Source of the DNA: Furfurilactobacillus milii | GTDB taxonomy: Bacteria; Bacillota; Bacilli; Lactobacillales; Lactobacillaceae | Assembly: GCF_009864005.1 (NCBI RefSeq) | Contig: NZ_WEZQ01000002.1 | Span: 124,001-188,000, forward strand | Direction: 5' to 3' | DNA: 64,000 nt | Shown: piece by piece, positions 25,739-34,670 of the stretch | Numbering within the stretch: the stretch's first letter is position 1 | Layout: each line of letters begins with the position of its first letter | Notes under the pieces: model-generated | Database searches by the model: none | What the model saw: only the letters and a program-made list of their open reading frames with translations | Told to the model about the DNA's origin: nothing | Program-made: the position numbers and the translations under genes

Positions 25739-27463
25739 ATGGATAACACAGTTGATACAAGTCAGTTGGCAACGTCAGTGAAGACGTTACCTGAATTACA
25801 TCTTACCGGTGATTTGACCGGAATGAGTCATGAAGTATACAAGAACTTGTCGTTTGATTTTAAATTGAACGATGATCGTGATATTAGTGGCTTTGCCAAG
25901 ATTAAGTGGCAAGGGGATGGTTCGTTACGTTGGGACAAAAAGAGTTACAAGTTTAAGGCATACGAGGATGAGGCATGCAAGACAAAGCTTAAGTTTAAAC
26001 CGTTAGCAGATTGGGCCGAAAACAGCGACTTTAACCTGAAGGCCAATTATATGGACATCACGCATGCTCGTAACATTACGAATGCCGCATTGTTTGCGGA
26101 CATGACTGCGACACGTCAGCATGTTAATGATGAACTAGCACAGGCGATTAACTTTGGCGAGATTCAGGGATTCCCAATTCGTTTGTGGATCAATGACAAA
26201 TTTAATGGCGTATATACATTTAACACGGGGAAAAACGGTACCCTGTTAAACATGTCAAAAGACAATAAGAATCATGCGGCCGTGGAAGCGGCTCAATTTA
26301 ACGACACAACAGCTTTCAAAACTGATACTGCCAAGTTTGATAATAGTGATTTCAGTGTAGAATTTCCTGACGCGCTATCTGATCCATTGAAAACTAGTTT
26401 TGAAAATCTGATGAAATTTGCCCATAATTCTTCAATTTTCGATTTTCGTGCCCACCAGGATGAGTATATTAACATTGAATCGGTTATTGATTTCGGTATC
26501 TTTGCCAATGTCATCGATGACACGGATATGGAAGTTAAGAATGCGATGTACGTCACTTACGACGGCACTCACTGGACCATGGTTCCATATGATTTGGACA
26601 CGAGTTGGCAATTACAATGGGATGGTAAGTCATTGCAACCGATTGATCAAGATCTATTCGATTTCCAAGGTAATCAGTTGTTATATAAGGCGTTTGCGGC
26701 TAACCAGGACCTTGTCTACAAACGTTATCGTGAGTTGCGTCAAACGGTACTGCGTGGGGACAATGTTATTAATCACATTAAGCAGTTTATACAATCAGTT
26801 GGCGAACCAAATTATGAAAATGATTTGAAGACATGGCCTGATTTGCCCAGTGAAAAGCTGACGGGGATGTCACAGTTGCAGTATGATATGCATCGGCGAT
26901 TGAACATGATTGATGATCAGATTGAACGACACTTTGGTGGTGGCAAGACACAGGTTACACCCAACTTTGTTAAAAACTCTGATTTTAAATTTAATCTTGA
27001 TGATTGGGGAATTTATGGTAATTTTTATCGTTCTTCATTTACTGAGTCAGTTAATGCTGGGAGTTTTGGCATGAGCTTTTGGAGAACGAATGCGACTACA
27101 GCTGATTGGGCTCATGCCGAGAGCAAACAGATAGGTATTACTGATCCAAATAACACGCCATATGTTTCATTTGCGGGTAAGGTATTAGTTAAGAGTAATA
27201 CCCCTTTGGCAAACGACGACTTAATTGCAATTTCTGTGCGTTTTAGGGATAGTAATCAGCATGAAATCAGCAATGTGACGGTTTATGCAGATAAATCGCT
27301 TCTGGGATTTTCACAGCTTCTGAAGGCAGAGGGAATTAAAGTGCCTAATGGAACTGCTTGGGTTCAGTACGAATTTAACTTTGCCAAGAACGGACACGCC
27401 ACATTAACACAACCACAATTAAACTTTGATCGTAAACTCGGTGATTATGTAAGTGGTGATTAA
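25739..27463 (+). CDS. CotH kinase family protein (first copy)
   Basis: The N-terminal 350 residues match the CotH protein-kinase-like family: KWQGDGSLRWDKKSYKFK, HARNI, and the core ...IDDTDMEVKNAMYV...WTMVPYDLDTSW, in which the two conserved acidic positions (DD..D and YDLD) are present. Residues about 400-574 form a beta-rich tail (NFVKNSDFKFNLDDWG) like a carbohydrate-binding or baseplate domain. No signal peptide or anchor is seen. In lactobacilli such genes often belong to prophage tail modules. AAGGAGTG precedes the ATG. A partial second copy begins at 63493. Confidence 0.82.
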   Translation: MDNTVDTSQLATSVKTLPELHLTGDLTGMSHEVYKNLSFDFKLNDDRDISGFAKIKWQGDGSLRWDKKSYKFKAYEDEACKTKLKFKPLADWAENSDFNLKANYMDITHARNITNAALFADMTATRQHVNDELAQAINFGEIQGFPIRLWINDKFNGVYTFNTGKNGTLLNMSKDNKNHAAVEAAQFNDTTAFKTDTAKFDNSDFSVEFPDALSDPLKTSFENLMKFAHNSSIFDFRAHQDEYINIESVIDFGIFANVIDDTDMEVKNAMYVTYDGTHWTMVPYDLDTSWQLQWDGKSLQPIDQDLFDFQGNQLLYKAFAANQDLVYKRYRELRQTVLRGDNVINHIKQFIQSVGEPNYENDLKTWPDLPSEKLTGMSQLQYDMHRRLNMIDDQIERHFGGGKTQVTPNFVKNSDFKFNLDDWGIYGNFYRSSFTESVNAGSFGMSFWRTNATTADWAHAESKQIGITDPNNTPYVSFAGKVLVKSNTPLANDDLIAISVRFRDSNQHEISNVTVYADKSLLGFSQLLKAEGIKVPNGTAWVQYEFNFAKNGHATLTQPQLNFDRKLGDYVSGD

Positions 27464-27487
27464 TTGAATTCTTTTGAGTAGTAAATT

Positions 27488-27527
27488 AAAAGGATATAAC
27501 TACGTGTGTACGTGGTTATACCCTTTT
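27488..27527. terminator. Bidirectional terminator between the CotH gene and DUF4828
   Basis: AAAAGG..TATAACTACGT pairs with ACGTGGTTATA..CCTTTT around a 4-base loop, at the end of two convergent genes. Confidence 0.85.
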
Positions 27528-27533
27528 GGTATT

Positions 27534-27938
27534 TTATTCAGCTATCGTTTTCTCAGTAGTGGCAGGTTTCGTCGTATGTACGCTAACCAATGTATAAGTA
27601 GCGTTATCGGCCTCGTCATACAAAGAAACGGGTTGTTGTTCATTGGCATGAATTCTTAAATGATAGCCAAAGCCATCAAGATAGACCAACTCTTGTGCCG
27701 TAATACTTTCAACCGTCGCATTTTCCTTACGGCCATCGATGTGCAGCGTTAAATCTGGATTGATTTGAATTCTGTGGATGCGATGGTCGTTATGGTCGGA
27801 ATATTTCCAGGTACCAGAAAACAACATTGGTAATGATGATTGATTATCAGTATGCTTTTTACCTGAACGGGTAAATGTGCTTGATAATCCGGCGGCCAGT
27901 GACACGCCAAATAATAAAATATTCCGCTTTAACGACAC
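27534..27938 (-). CDS. DUF4828 domain-containing protein
   Basis: A 134-residue protein with a short N-terminal hydrophobic segment (residues 7-22) and a beta-rich domain starting FSGTWKYSDHNDH, typical of the lactobacillus DUF4828 family of unknown function. The start is GTG 27938, nine bases after GAGG. It is probably membrane-anchored or exported, and is a single gene. Confidence 0.8.
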   Translation of the reverse strand: MSLKRNILLFGVSLAAGLSSTFTRSGKKHTDNQSSLPMLFSGTWKYSDHNDHRIHRIQINPDLTLHIDGRKENATVESITAQELVYLDGFGYHLRIHANEQQPVSLYDEADNATYTLVSVHTTKPATTEKTIAE

Positions 27939-28184
27939 AAATGCATCCTCGCTTTCTCTCTTTTGCCAGTTAACTTACAAGTATTAATATAGCACGATTT
28001 CACGCTGTTTCCTTATCCAAACCATTGGCGTAACGGAATTAAAATATTCCTGCAACCAATCTGACTTGATTACTGAAACTTCGTCATAAAATTGGTAAAC
28101 TAGATGTATTAACAGGTGATGGAAAATTTTCTTAAATCGTCTGGTAACGGATTAAAAAATTCATTTCGACGGAGGTTCTATAGC

Positions 28185-29183
28185 ATGTTAAAACTAGGAA
28201 TCATTGGCACGAACTGGATTACGCAGCAATTTGTTGAGGCCGCTGCGGCCAGCAAAGAATATGAACTGACAAGTGTTTACTCACGCCACGAAGAAAGCGG
28301 TAAAACGTTTGCCGACAAGAACGGTGGTCAAGTTTACACAGATTTGGACAAGTTTTTTAACGATGGTGATTTTGACGTTGTTTACATTGCTTCACCGAAC
28401 AGTTTGCATTTTGCCCAAACGATGCAAGCAATTGATGCAGGCAAACAGATTATTGTAGAAAAGCCGATTGTTTCCAACCCAGACGAATTTGCACAGATGA
28501 AGGCCGAGTTAGCCAAGCATCCTGAAATTCACGTGTTTGAAGCAGCACGTCACATTCACGAGCATAATTTCCGTGCAATTCGTAAACAGTTAGCCAGCAT
28601 GGAAACCATTAGTGGGGCGACCTTGACCTATATGAAGTATTCATCACGTTACGATGAATATCTGGCAGGCAAGGATCCAAATGTCTTCACGACAACATTC
28701 AGTGGTGGTGCCCTACAGGATCTCGGTGTCTACGTTGTGTATGACGCTGTTACTTGGTTCGGCAAGCCTAATCGGGTTCACTACTACGCCACGCCATTAC
28801 GCACTGGTGCAGATGGTAAAGGGGTCGCTGTATTAGGTTATGATGGCTTTGACGTCACCCTGAACATTGGTAAAAATACGAATTCATACCTACCATCAGA
28901 GATTTATGGCGTTAAAGACACGATTGTGATGGATAATGCGGCTGAATTGACTTCTGTTATTTACCATGCAGCTGATGGTTCGACGAAGCGGATTTCTGAA
29001 GAACCTGACGATAATCCGATGATTGCTGAAGCAAAAGATTTTGCGACCGTGATTAACGATCCTAAGAATCCAGACAATGTCCGTCATTATCAGACATGGC
29101 TCCATTTGAGTGAAATTGTTAACAGCGTACTGTTTGACATGCGTCGCAAGGCTAGCATTGTCTTTCCAGCCGACAATAAATAG
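28185..29183 (+). CDS. Gfo/Idh/MocA family oxidoreductase
   Basis: An NAD(P)-dependent dehydrogenase with an N-terminal Rossmann fold (LGIIGTNWITQQF, residues 3-15) and the family motif VEKPIV (about residue 91-96); the C-terminal part is the substrate domain. The length of 332 residues is usual. The substrate (a sugar, inositol or dihydrodiol) cannot be told from the sequence. ATG 28185 has CGGAGG upstream; the frame is open for 23 more codons without a better site. The helicase gene begins 16 bases later. Confidence 0.88.
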   Translation: MLKLGIIGTNWITQQFVEAAAASKEYELTSVYSRHEESGKTFADKNGGQVYTDLDKFFNDGDFDVVYIASPNSLHFAQTMQAIDAGKQIIVEKPIVSNPDEFAQMKAELAKHPEIHVFEAARHIHEHNFRAIRKQLASMETISGATLTYMKYSSRYDEYLAGKDPNVFTTTFSGGALQDLGVYVVYDAVTWFGKPNRVHYYATPLRTGADGKGVAVLGYDGFDVTLNIGKNTNSYLPSEIYGVKDTIVMDNAAELTSVIYHAADGSTKRISEEPDDNPMIAEAKDFATVINDPKNPDNVRHYQTWLHLSEIVNSVLFDMRRKASIVFPADNK

Positions 29184-29198
29184 AAACGAGTATTATAG

Positions 29199-30590
29199 AT
29201 GAACAAAGAATTTGAAACACATTTTAGTGAGTTGGGCTATACAAAACCAACTGCTATTCAAACTGGTGTTGAAACACCGCTGACCAATGGCGAGAATGTG
29301 GTCGGTTTGGCACCAACCGGATCAGGAAAAACAGTCGCATTTGCATTACCACTGTTGGCAAAACTGCTGCCTGGTGATGGGACACAATTGTTGATTTTGG
29401 CACCCAGCCAGGAACTAGCCCAGCAAACGACCCGTGTTGTCCGCGATTGGGCAGACATTATTGGGGTGAACGTCGCTGCCTTAACCGGTGGGGCTAATGT
29501 CAAACGGCAGATTGAACGTTTGAAGAAAAATCCAGAAGTTGTCGTCGGCACACCTGGTCGAGTACTCAACTTGTTGGATGATCACCGACTGAAGGCTCAT
29601 TTGCTCACCAGCATTGTAATTGATGAAGCAGATGAGTTATTGGCTGGTGAAACACGTACCGATGTGGAAGACATTATTCGCGAAGCACCCGGTGACGTGC
29701 AGTTGAGCTTTTTCTCAGCTACTAAATCAGAAGCACTCGATCAGCTAACTAGCGAATTCGGTATTGAAGTGACCACCGTTGATGTCCGTGATATCGATGA
29801 AACCCAGGGACAAGTTAAGCACGGTCTGATGACTTTACCAGCTAATCAACGGGCGGTGATGTTACGCCGCTTTTCCCGCATTCCAGGATTTCAGGCACTG
29901 GTGTTTTTCAATCAGTTAGGTGAATTGGAACGGGCAGCCGCTTCAATGCGGCATGAACATGTGGCGGCAGTTTCTTTAGCCGGTAAGCAACGGCAAGTAC
30001 AACGTGCTGATGCGATGCGTGATTTTCGTAATGGCAAAGTTAAGTTTCTGTTGACGACCGATGTTGCAGCTAGGGGACTGGATATTCCAAATCTGCCAGC
30101 AGTCATCAATTACGATCTGCCCGGTTCACTGGTTACGTATACGCACCGTGTTGGCCGGACTGGGCGAATGGGTGCTAGTGGTCTTGTCATTAACTTTGGG
30201 AATGATCATGATATTCGTAGCTTAAAGCAGGTGTTGCGGGGGAGTGATTACCAACTTCAGCCACTGTACTTTGCTAATAATGCGTTTGTCGATGAACGAC
30301 CACAACGTGGAGAGTCTGTTGGCAGTGTTGCAAAAAAGACAGCCCGTCCTGAGCAAGGCAGTAAAGCTAAAGTGCGTAGTGGTGAAAAGCTTGGTAGTAC
30401 CAGCGGTACTGATAGCACTACGGCAAAACCAAAGCCTCAACGTGCCAAGACGGCTACGAGCCATTCAGCTAAGAAGAGTGACTCGGCTAAAGTACAGGCA
30501 GCTTCGAAGAAACCACATACGCATAAAAAGCATTCGAAGAACAAAGGAATGCGGCACAAACATCAACTGAAGAATCAGGAAGGAAAATAA
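29199..30590 (+). CDS. DEAD-box ATP-dependent RNA helicase
   Basis: All core motifs are present: Q motif FSELGYTKPTAIQ, APTGSGKT (I), TPGR (Ib), DEAD (II), SAT (III), ARGLD (V) and HRVGRTGRMG (VI). The two RecA-like domains cover about residues 1-360. The tail of about 100 residues is very rich in Lys, Ser and Ala and ends KHQLKNQEGK, an RNA-binding type of extension as in cold-shock helicases. It likely remodels RNA in ribosome assembly or decay. It is probably cotranscribed with the genes on either side. Confidence 0.93.
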   Translation: MNKEFETHFSELGYTKPTAIQTGVETPLTNGENVVGLAPTGSGKTVAFALPLLAKLLPGDGTQLLILAPSQELAQQTTRVVRDWADIIGVNVAALTGGANVKRQIERLKKNPEVVVGTPGRVLNLLDDHRLKAHLLTSIVIDEADELLAGETRTDVEDIIREAPGDVQLSFFSATKSEALDQLTSEFGIEVTTVDVRDIDETQGQVKHGLMTLPANQRAVMLRRFSRIPGFQALVFFNQLGELERAAASMRHEHVAAVSLAGKQRQVQRADAMRDFRNGKVKFLLTTDVAARGLDIPNLPAVINYDLPGSLVTYTHRVGRTGRMGASGLVINFGNDHDIRSLKQVLRGSDYQLQPLYFANNAFVDERPQRGESVGSVAKKTARPEQGSKAKVRSGEKLGSTSGTDSTTAKPKPQRAKTATSHSAKKSDSAKVQAASKKPHTHKKHSKNKGMRHKHQLKNQEGK

Positions 30591-30594
30591 CGTT

Positions 30595-30978
30595 ATGCCA
30601 TTAGTACGAGTTGACCTCCAACGAGGCCGTAGTAAATCAGAATTGAAGGCCATTTTAGATGCAGAACATAAAATCTTAGTCCAAGATTTTGGTGTTCCTG
30701 CGCGGGATCGCTACCAAATTGTGACGCAACATGATCCAGAAGAAATGGAAATTGAGGATACCGGGTTTGGCATCGACAGAACAGACAAGTTCGTGATGAT
30801 TCAAATCACCATGCGTGGCGGTCGGACTGAAACGCAGAAACGAACATTCTATGAAGACCTCGTTAAAGAACTTCAAAGCAGTGCTGGTATCGAGCCAAAC
30901 GATGTAATGGTGGTCATCTCAGAAAATGGCAGTCCTGACTGGTCATTCGGAAATGGTGCCGCACAGTTTTTAAATTAG
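30595..30978 (+). CDS. Tautomerase family protein
   Basis: The protein starts MPLVRVDLQRGRS, so removal of Met exposes the catalytic N-terminal proline of the 4-oxalocrotonate tautomerase superfamily. At 127 residues it is the two-domain-length form, with TMRGGRTETQKRTFYEDLV corresponding to the second beta-alpha unit. Its physiological substrate is unknown. It starts four bases after the helicase stop, so it is in the same operon. Confidence 0.88.
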   Translation: MPLVRVDLQRGRSKSELKAILDAEHKILVQDFGVPARDRYQIVTQHDPEEMEIEDTGFGIDRTDKFVMIQITMRGGRTETQKRTFYEDLVKELQSSAGIEPNDVMVVISENGSPDWSFGNGAAQFLN

Positions 30979-30989
30979 TGTATACTAAA

Positions 30990-31019
30990 AAACGGTTCAT
31001 CCATTAAGATGAATCGTTT
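30990..31019 (+). terminator. Hairpin after the tautomerase gene
   Basis: AAACGGTTCATC pairs with GATGAATCGTTT (one wobble). Only three T follow, so it may be a weak terminator. Confidence 0.6.
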
Positions 31020-31024
31020 CATCT

Positions 31025-31097
31025 GTCCCTATAGTTTAACTGGATAAAACCGCCGCCTCCTAAGCGGCTGCTCCCAGTTCGAGTCTGGGTGGGGACA
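31025..31097 (+). tRNA. tRNA-Arg (anticodon CCT)
   Basis: Acceptor arms GTCCCTA and TGGGGAC pair; the anticodon stem GCCGC/GCGGC carries the loop CTCCTAA, giving anticodon CCT for codon AGG. The T arm contains GTTCGAGTC. The discriminator is A and CCA is not encoded. Confidence 0.95.
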
Positions 31098-31127
31098 TTC
31101 ATCTTATCTTATTGGAGTAATGCAGAA

Positions 31128-31418
31128 ATGGCAGATAATGACACAATCGTGGACTATTTAGTTGATGCAATTGAGCGCAATGGTAAGGCCAAAAAGGTGC
31201 TTAAGAACGATAAAGCACGGTCCATCGCCTATGTGGCAAAAATGGGCGAGCCGAACTTCAACAGTAAAGAGTTAGTAAGTTTAATGCTGAAGGGGATGCA
31301 GGCTGGCATCATCGAATTTGTCCGGTCAGAGCCCCGCTTCGAGTGGAATGAGACGGATTTTCCTGTATTATTAATGGCTAGTTCAAAGGCCAAAGACGCG
31401 TTCGTTAAGCTTTTATGA
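31128..31418 (+). CDS. Hypothetical protein, 96 aa
   Basis: I do not recognise it. It is a soluble, mostly helical protein with an acidic N-terminus (MADNDTIVDYLVDAIERNGKA) and many lysines. It has no membrane segment. ATG 31128 has TTGGAG upstream at a long spacing. It lies 30 bases downstream of the tRNA gene and ends at a strong terminator, so tRNA and gene may share a transcript. Confidence 0.6.
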   Translation: MADNDTIVDYLVDAIERNGKAKKVLKNDKARSIAYVAKMGEPNFNSKELVSLMLKGMQAGIIEFVRSEPRFEWNETDFPVLLMASSKAKDAFVKLL

Positions 31419-31421
31419 CAT

Positions 31422-31471
31422 AAAAGACGAGCATCCTGAAATCTTCAATGATTTCAGGATGCTCGTCTTTT
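31422..31471. terminator. Very long bidirectional terminator
   Basis: AAAAGACGAGCATCCTGAAA and its complement (to 31471) form a 22-base stem around TTCAAT. Before the ISL3 insertion at 31496 it would also have ended the convergent thiD/pdxK gene. Confidence 0.93.
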
Positions 31472-31495
31472 GACTGCTAGGACTCAAACATTAAT

Positions 31496-32957
31496 GGCTC
31501 TCTGTCAATGAGTGTTGATGGAGCTATTGAAAGGAGTTGAATCTTAGGGTTCAATTCCTTTTTCTTTGGTTCTAATGATGCGTCACTTCAAGCCAAATTC
31601 GGTTAAAGTAATGGTTCAGATTATGATAGCCACAGGCGGTACGCTTAATTTGTTTGATTTTACGATTGGTGCCTTCTAAAGGTCCATTGGATAAATTGGT
31701 CTCAAGGCTGTGCTTGATGTCTCGCAAATTCTTCTTGAATGTTTTCACGGTTTGATCCATCGCAGTGCCTGCAGAATTATACTGTCCTAGACAAACTTCA
31801 AAATCGTGTTCGTTACGGTTCTGCATGGCCGTTAAGAAGGCCTGATACGCTAACCAGTCATGTTTCAGTTTAGGACTGGTGCTCAGGCAGATATCAATAA
31901 CTTCAAAGTCAGAGAGATATTCATGTAGTCGATAACGGTATTTGCGGTGTACTTCATCCAGTTTATCAGCTGGTTTCTTAAGTACCTTCCATTGGCTCTT
32001 TAAGACGTGTCGTTCACGGCTTTTAGTTGGTAACTGTTTGCCAACTTTAACACGTGTATCGTCCAATGACCGGCCTAGCATTTGAACCAAGTGAAAACGG
32101 TCGATGACAATTTTGGCATTGGGAAACAAACCATGAATAATGCGACCATAGTTGGCATTGAGATCCATGACCACCGAAGTGACGCGTTTACGATTATTAA
32201 GATCAAAGCCATTGAAGAAACGCTTGATTGTCTTAATTAAACGATCTGGTAATAGTTCTAACAATTGGTGCGAGTCACCGTCGATACAAATAAAGCTCAT
32301 GCGAGACCCGATAGATCGGAATTCATCAAAGCAGATATGACGCGGTAATGGTTGTGAGAAGCGCACACAGTGAGCTGAAATACGGTTAATACATCGATTA
32401 ACGCTACTGGGTGAAATGTTAATCTGTTGCGCAATTTCCTTTTCACTAACATCTTCCAAACACCATTGTTTGATCATTTTTTTGGTGACATCAGCGATTG
32501 AACAATGTTTATGCATGACTGGTGTATGGGCCATAAAAGAGGCGTGACAGTTACGACAATAAAAGCGTTGTTTGTGTAATCGTAAAATAGTCACATAGTT
32601 ATTGATGCAAGGCATCTTTAACTCAACTAATTTAGTGCCGTTATGGACTAACTTATTTTCATAGCCACACTGCGGACAACGACTGACCTGATAAGTCAGT
32701 TTTCCTTCGTAAACCAGGACCTTAATGGCACCGTGCCGTTCATAGTGATTAAAGTTTTCTGGATCAAAAGTAATATTTGCGTCTGTGATTCCAAGTGTTC
32801 GACGTGTACAATCGTTATGGGACATCTAATTCTCTTCTTTCAATTGGTTTTCGTCGACTTGATTGTAACATGAGGACTTAGGTGTCCTTTTTGCATTTCA
32901 TTAGAACTAAAAAGAGCGTTGATAGATTTCTCTATCAACACTCAAAAGTGTAGAGCC
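31496..32957. mobile_element. Intact ISL3-family insertion sequence
   Basis: The 1462-base element starts GGCTCTCTGTCAATGAGTG and ends with the inverted relative GGCTCTACACTTTTGAGTG; both ends continue with TTGAT and GAG. It is flanked by a perfect 8-base direct repeat ACATTAAT (31488-31495 and 32958-32965), the size expected for ISL3. The right end contains a 9-base hairpin (32916-32937), and the left end a terminator-like stem (about 31529-31562). Intact transposase and perfect target duplication imply a recent insertion. Confidence 0.95.
31572..32825 (-). CDS. ISL3 family transposase
   Basis: The 417-residue protein has the family layout: an N-terminal zinc-finger region (CPQCGYENK and FYCRNCHASF), a helix-turn-helix (EKEIAQQINISPSSVNRCI), and a DDE catalytic domain (HICFDEFRS, VVMDLN, IVIDRFHLVQ, and the Glu of SNGPLEGTNRKIKQIKR). 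It is full length and shows no frameshift. A second, decayed relative is found at 60353-61595. Confidence 0.95.
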   Translation of the reverse strand: MSHNDCTRRTLGITDANITFDPENFNHYERHGAIKVLVYEGKLTYQVSRCPQCGYENKLVHNGTKLVELKMPCINNYVTILRLHKQRFYCRNCHASFMAHTPVMHKHCSIADVTKKMIKQWCLEDVSEKEIAQQINISPSSVNRCINRISAHCVRFSQPLPRHICFDEFRSIGSRMSFICIDGDSHQLLELLPDRLIKTIKRFFNGFDLNNRKRVTSVVMDLNANYGRIIHGLFPNAKIVIDRFHLVQMLGRSLDDTRVKVGKQLPTKSRERHVLKSQWKVLKKPADKLDEVHRKYRYRLHEYLSDFEVIDICLSTSPKLKHDWLAYQAFLTAMQNRNEHDFEVCLGQYNSAGTAMDQTVKTFKKNLRDIKHSLETNLSNGPLEGTNRKIKQIKRTACGYHNLNHYFNRIWLEVTHH

Positions 32958-32960
32958 ACA

Positions 32961-33767
32961 TTAATCCGTGTAAGCCCAGTGGTTGATTGGGCCATATTTG
33001 TGACCAACTTCAATTTGGTTAGCAATCGAGACATTAACATATTGTTTGGCAATCGTAATGGCTTCCTTAACGGATTTACCCTTAGCCAATTCGGCAGTAA
33101 TGCATGCAGATAACGAGTCACCCGTGCCGTTAACACGGTCTGTATGAATGTAAGGTGCGCTGAGCCAGAAGTGTTCGTCATTCTCAAGAAGGACTAGATC
33201 ACGGACTTCTGTTTGATTAGCATCACTATGTTGTCCCTTGATCATGACGTTTTTAGCACCCATTGTTTGCAATTTTTTAGCCGCGGTTAACATGTCTTCA
33301 TCTGTTTCAATGACCATATCAACCAACTTTTGCGCCTCAAAAAAATTTGGTGTAATCACTGTTGCTAAGGGAACTAGCTGTTCGCGTAACGTTTCAAACG
33401 CAGCCGTTTCTAGCAACATTGCGCCGTGTTTAGTGACGATAACGGGATCCACGACTAGCGGTCCAAAATCGACACTTTTGTAATTGGTCACAACGTTATT
33501 AATCAATTCGGCATCGGCCAACATGCCTGTTTTGGCGGCCTTTAAATCAAAGTCATCTGCTAAGGATGTAAATTGTTGGTTAATGAAGTCGGTCGGCATT
33601 GATGTGGATGCCTGAATGCCATACGAGTTGCCAGCGACACATGCTGTGACGATGGACATGCCGTAAACGTTGCGGGTGAAGAATGTGTTTAAGTCTGCCT
33701 GTAAACCAGCACTGCCATCGGAATCAGAACCGGCAATGGTGACAACTTGTGGAAATTCATTTGCCAT
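32961..33767 (-). CDS. thiD: Hydroxymethylpyrimidine/pyridoxal kinase (ThiD/PdxK family)
   Basis: A ribokinase-fold vitamin kinase of 268 residues. The substrate loop TIAGSDSDGSAGLQADL is at about residues 9-25 and the anion-hole motif NGTGDSLSA near 215. Relatives phosphorylate HMP or HMP-P (thiamine) or pyridoxal; the sequence does not settle which. GCGAGG precedes ATG 33767. The stop codon TAA lies inside the 8-base target duplication of the ISL3 element, so the protein is complete but its original terminator (31422-31471) is now 1.5 kb away. Confidence 0.85.
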   Translation of the reverse strand: MANEFPQVVTIAGSDSDGSAGLQADLNTFFTRNVYGMSIVTACVAGNSYGIQASTSMPTDFINQQFTSLADDFDLKAAKTGMLADAELINNVVTNYKSVDFGPLVVDPVIVTKHGAMLLETAAFETLREQLVPLATVITPNFFEAQKLVDMVIETDEDMLTAAKKLQTMGAKNVMIKGQHSDANQTEVRDLVLLENDEHFWLSAPYIHTDRVNGTGDSLSACITAELAKGKSVKEAITIAKQYVNVSIANQIEVGHKYGPINHWAYTD

Positions 33768-33909
33768 TTCATAAAACCTCGCTTTTCAATTGGTGTTGGT
33801 GATAGCGTAGCACAATCCAAATCAACTGCGACAGTCTTTTTAATCAGTTTTTGTGTGAGGTGGACAAATTTTCATTTTTGTCTATGTTTGCCTAATTAGA
33901 TCGAAAGTG

Positions 33910-33958
33910 TTGACAAATATTTAGGTACCTATATAATAGTCGATGTTAGGTACCTAAC
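33910..33958 (+). promoter_or_regulatory. marR promoter with two palindromic operators
   Basis: TTGACA (33910) and TATAAT (33932) are 16 bases apart. TAGGTACCTA occurs in the spacer (33922-33931) and again downstream within GTTAGGTACCTAAC (33945-33958), 25 bases apart. A repressor bound there would block initiation. Confidence 0.85.
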
Positions 33959-33980
33959 TAACAATCTTTGGAGGAAAATT

Positions 33981-34595
33981 ATGAATACTGAAAAAAACGA
34001 TGAATTGTTTAGAACATTTATGGATTTAACAAAACAGATGCAGCGGTATGGGTTTGCGACCCGTGGTCAAGAGCACGGCCGGCACCATGGATTTGGTCGT
34101 GGCCGATTGTTACAACTGATCGCGGATCATGATAATGTCACACAGAGTGAACTAGCTGAGTTGCTGGACATTCGTCCATCTTCTTTATCAGAAATGCTGA
34201 GTAAGCTTTCTGATGGGGGATTGATTGAACGGCATACTGACGAAAACGACAAACGAATTACGCACGTCGTTCTCACTGAGGTAGGACGTAAACGCTTAGT
34301 GGAACGCAAGCAGACAACGGATGATTATCTGACAGGCTTATTCGATGGCCTGACTGATGAGGAGACACAACAGTTACAACAGTTGTTGGCCAAACTTGAT
34401 GGTTCGCTAAAAGATAAGTTGGCAGATATGGATGACGCGCCGGAGCCTGAATTTGGCTCATTCGCTGGTCCTGCAGGCCACTTTGGCCGTCGTTCATTTA
34501 ATGGCCGCAATGGTTTTGATTCTCGTGGTCAGGGGTTCAATCGTCAACATCACGATAACTCAGACATGGGCATGACGAACGGTTTCTGGCGTTAG
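33981..34595 (+). CDS. MarR family transcriptional regulator with Gly/His-rich tail
   Basis: A winged-helix MarR domain covers about residues 30-140 (SELAELLDIRPSSLSEMLSKL recognition region, then DENDKRITHVVLTEVGRK wing). The flanks are unusual: HGRHHGFGRG before the domain and a tail of about 60 residues rich in Gly, Phe, Arg and His. The tail could bind metals or be disordered. The gene has its own promoter with two operators, so it is probably autoregulated. A terminator follows it, so no target gene is cotranscribed. Confidence 0.88.
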   Translation: MNTEKNDELFRTFMDLTKQMQRYGFATRGQEHGRHHGFGRGRLLQLIADHDNVTQSELAELLDIRPSSLSEMLSKLSDGGLIERHTDENDKRITHVVLTEVGRKRLVERKQTTDDYLTGLFDGLTDEETQQLQQLLAKLDGSLKDKLADMDDAPEPEFGSFAGPAGHFGRRSFNGRNGFDSRGQGFNRQHHDNSDMGMTNGFWR

Positions 34596-34607
34596 TTTAA
34601 CAAACGC

Positions 34608-34651
34608 AAAAGAGTGGTTACTGATATTATTTTTCAGTAACCACTCTTTTT
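34608..34651. terminator. Terminator after marR
   Basis: AAAGAGTGGTTACTGA pairs with TCAGTAACCACTCTTT and a T tract follows; the symmetric ends also serve the convergent small gene. Confidence 0.9.
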
Positions 34652-34670
34652 ACATATATAATTGCGGATC

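Noticed and set aside
24320-27463. A complete prophage
   Set aside because: No integrase, terminase, capsid, portal or attachment repeats were found; only regulator-like genes and CotH.
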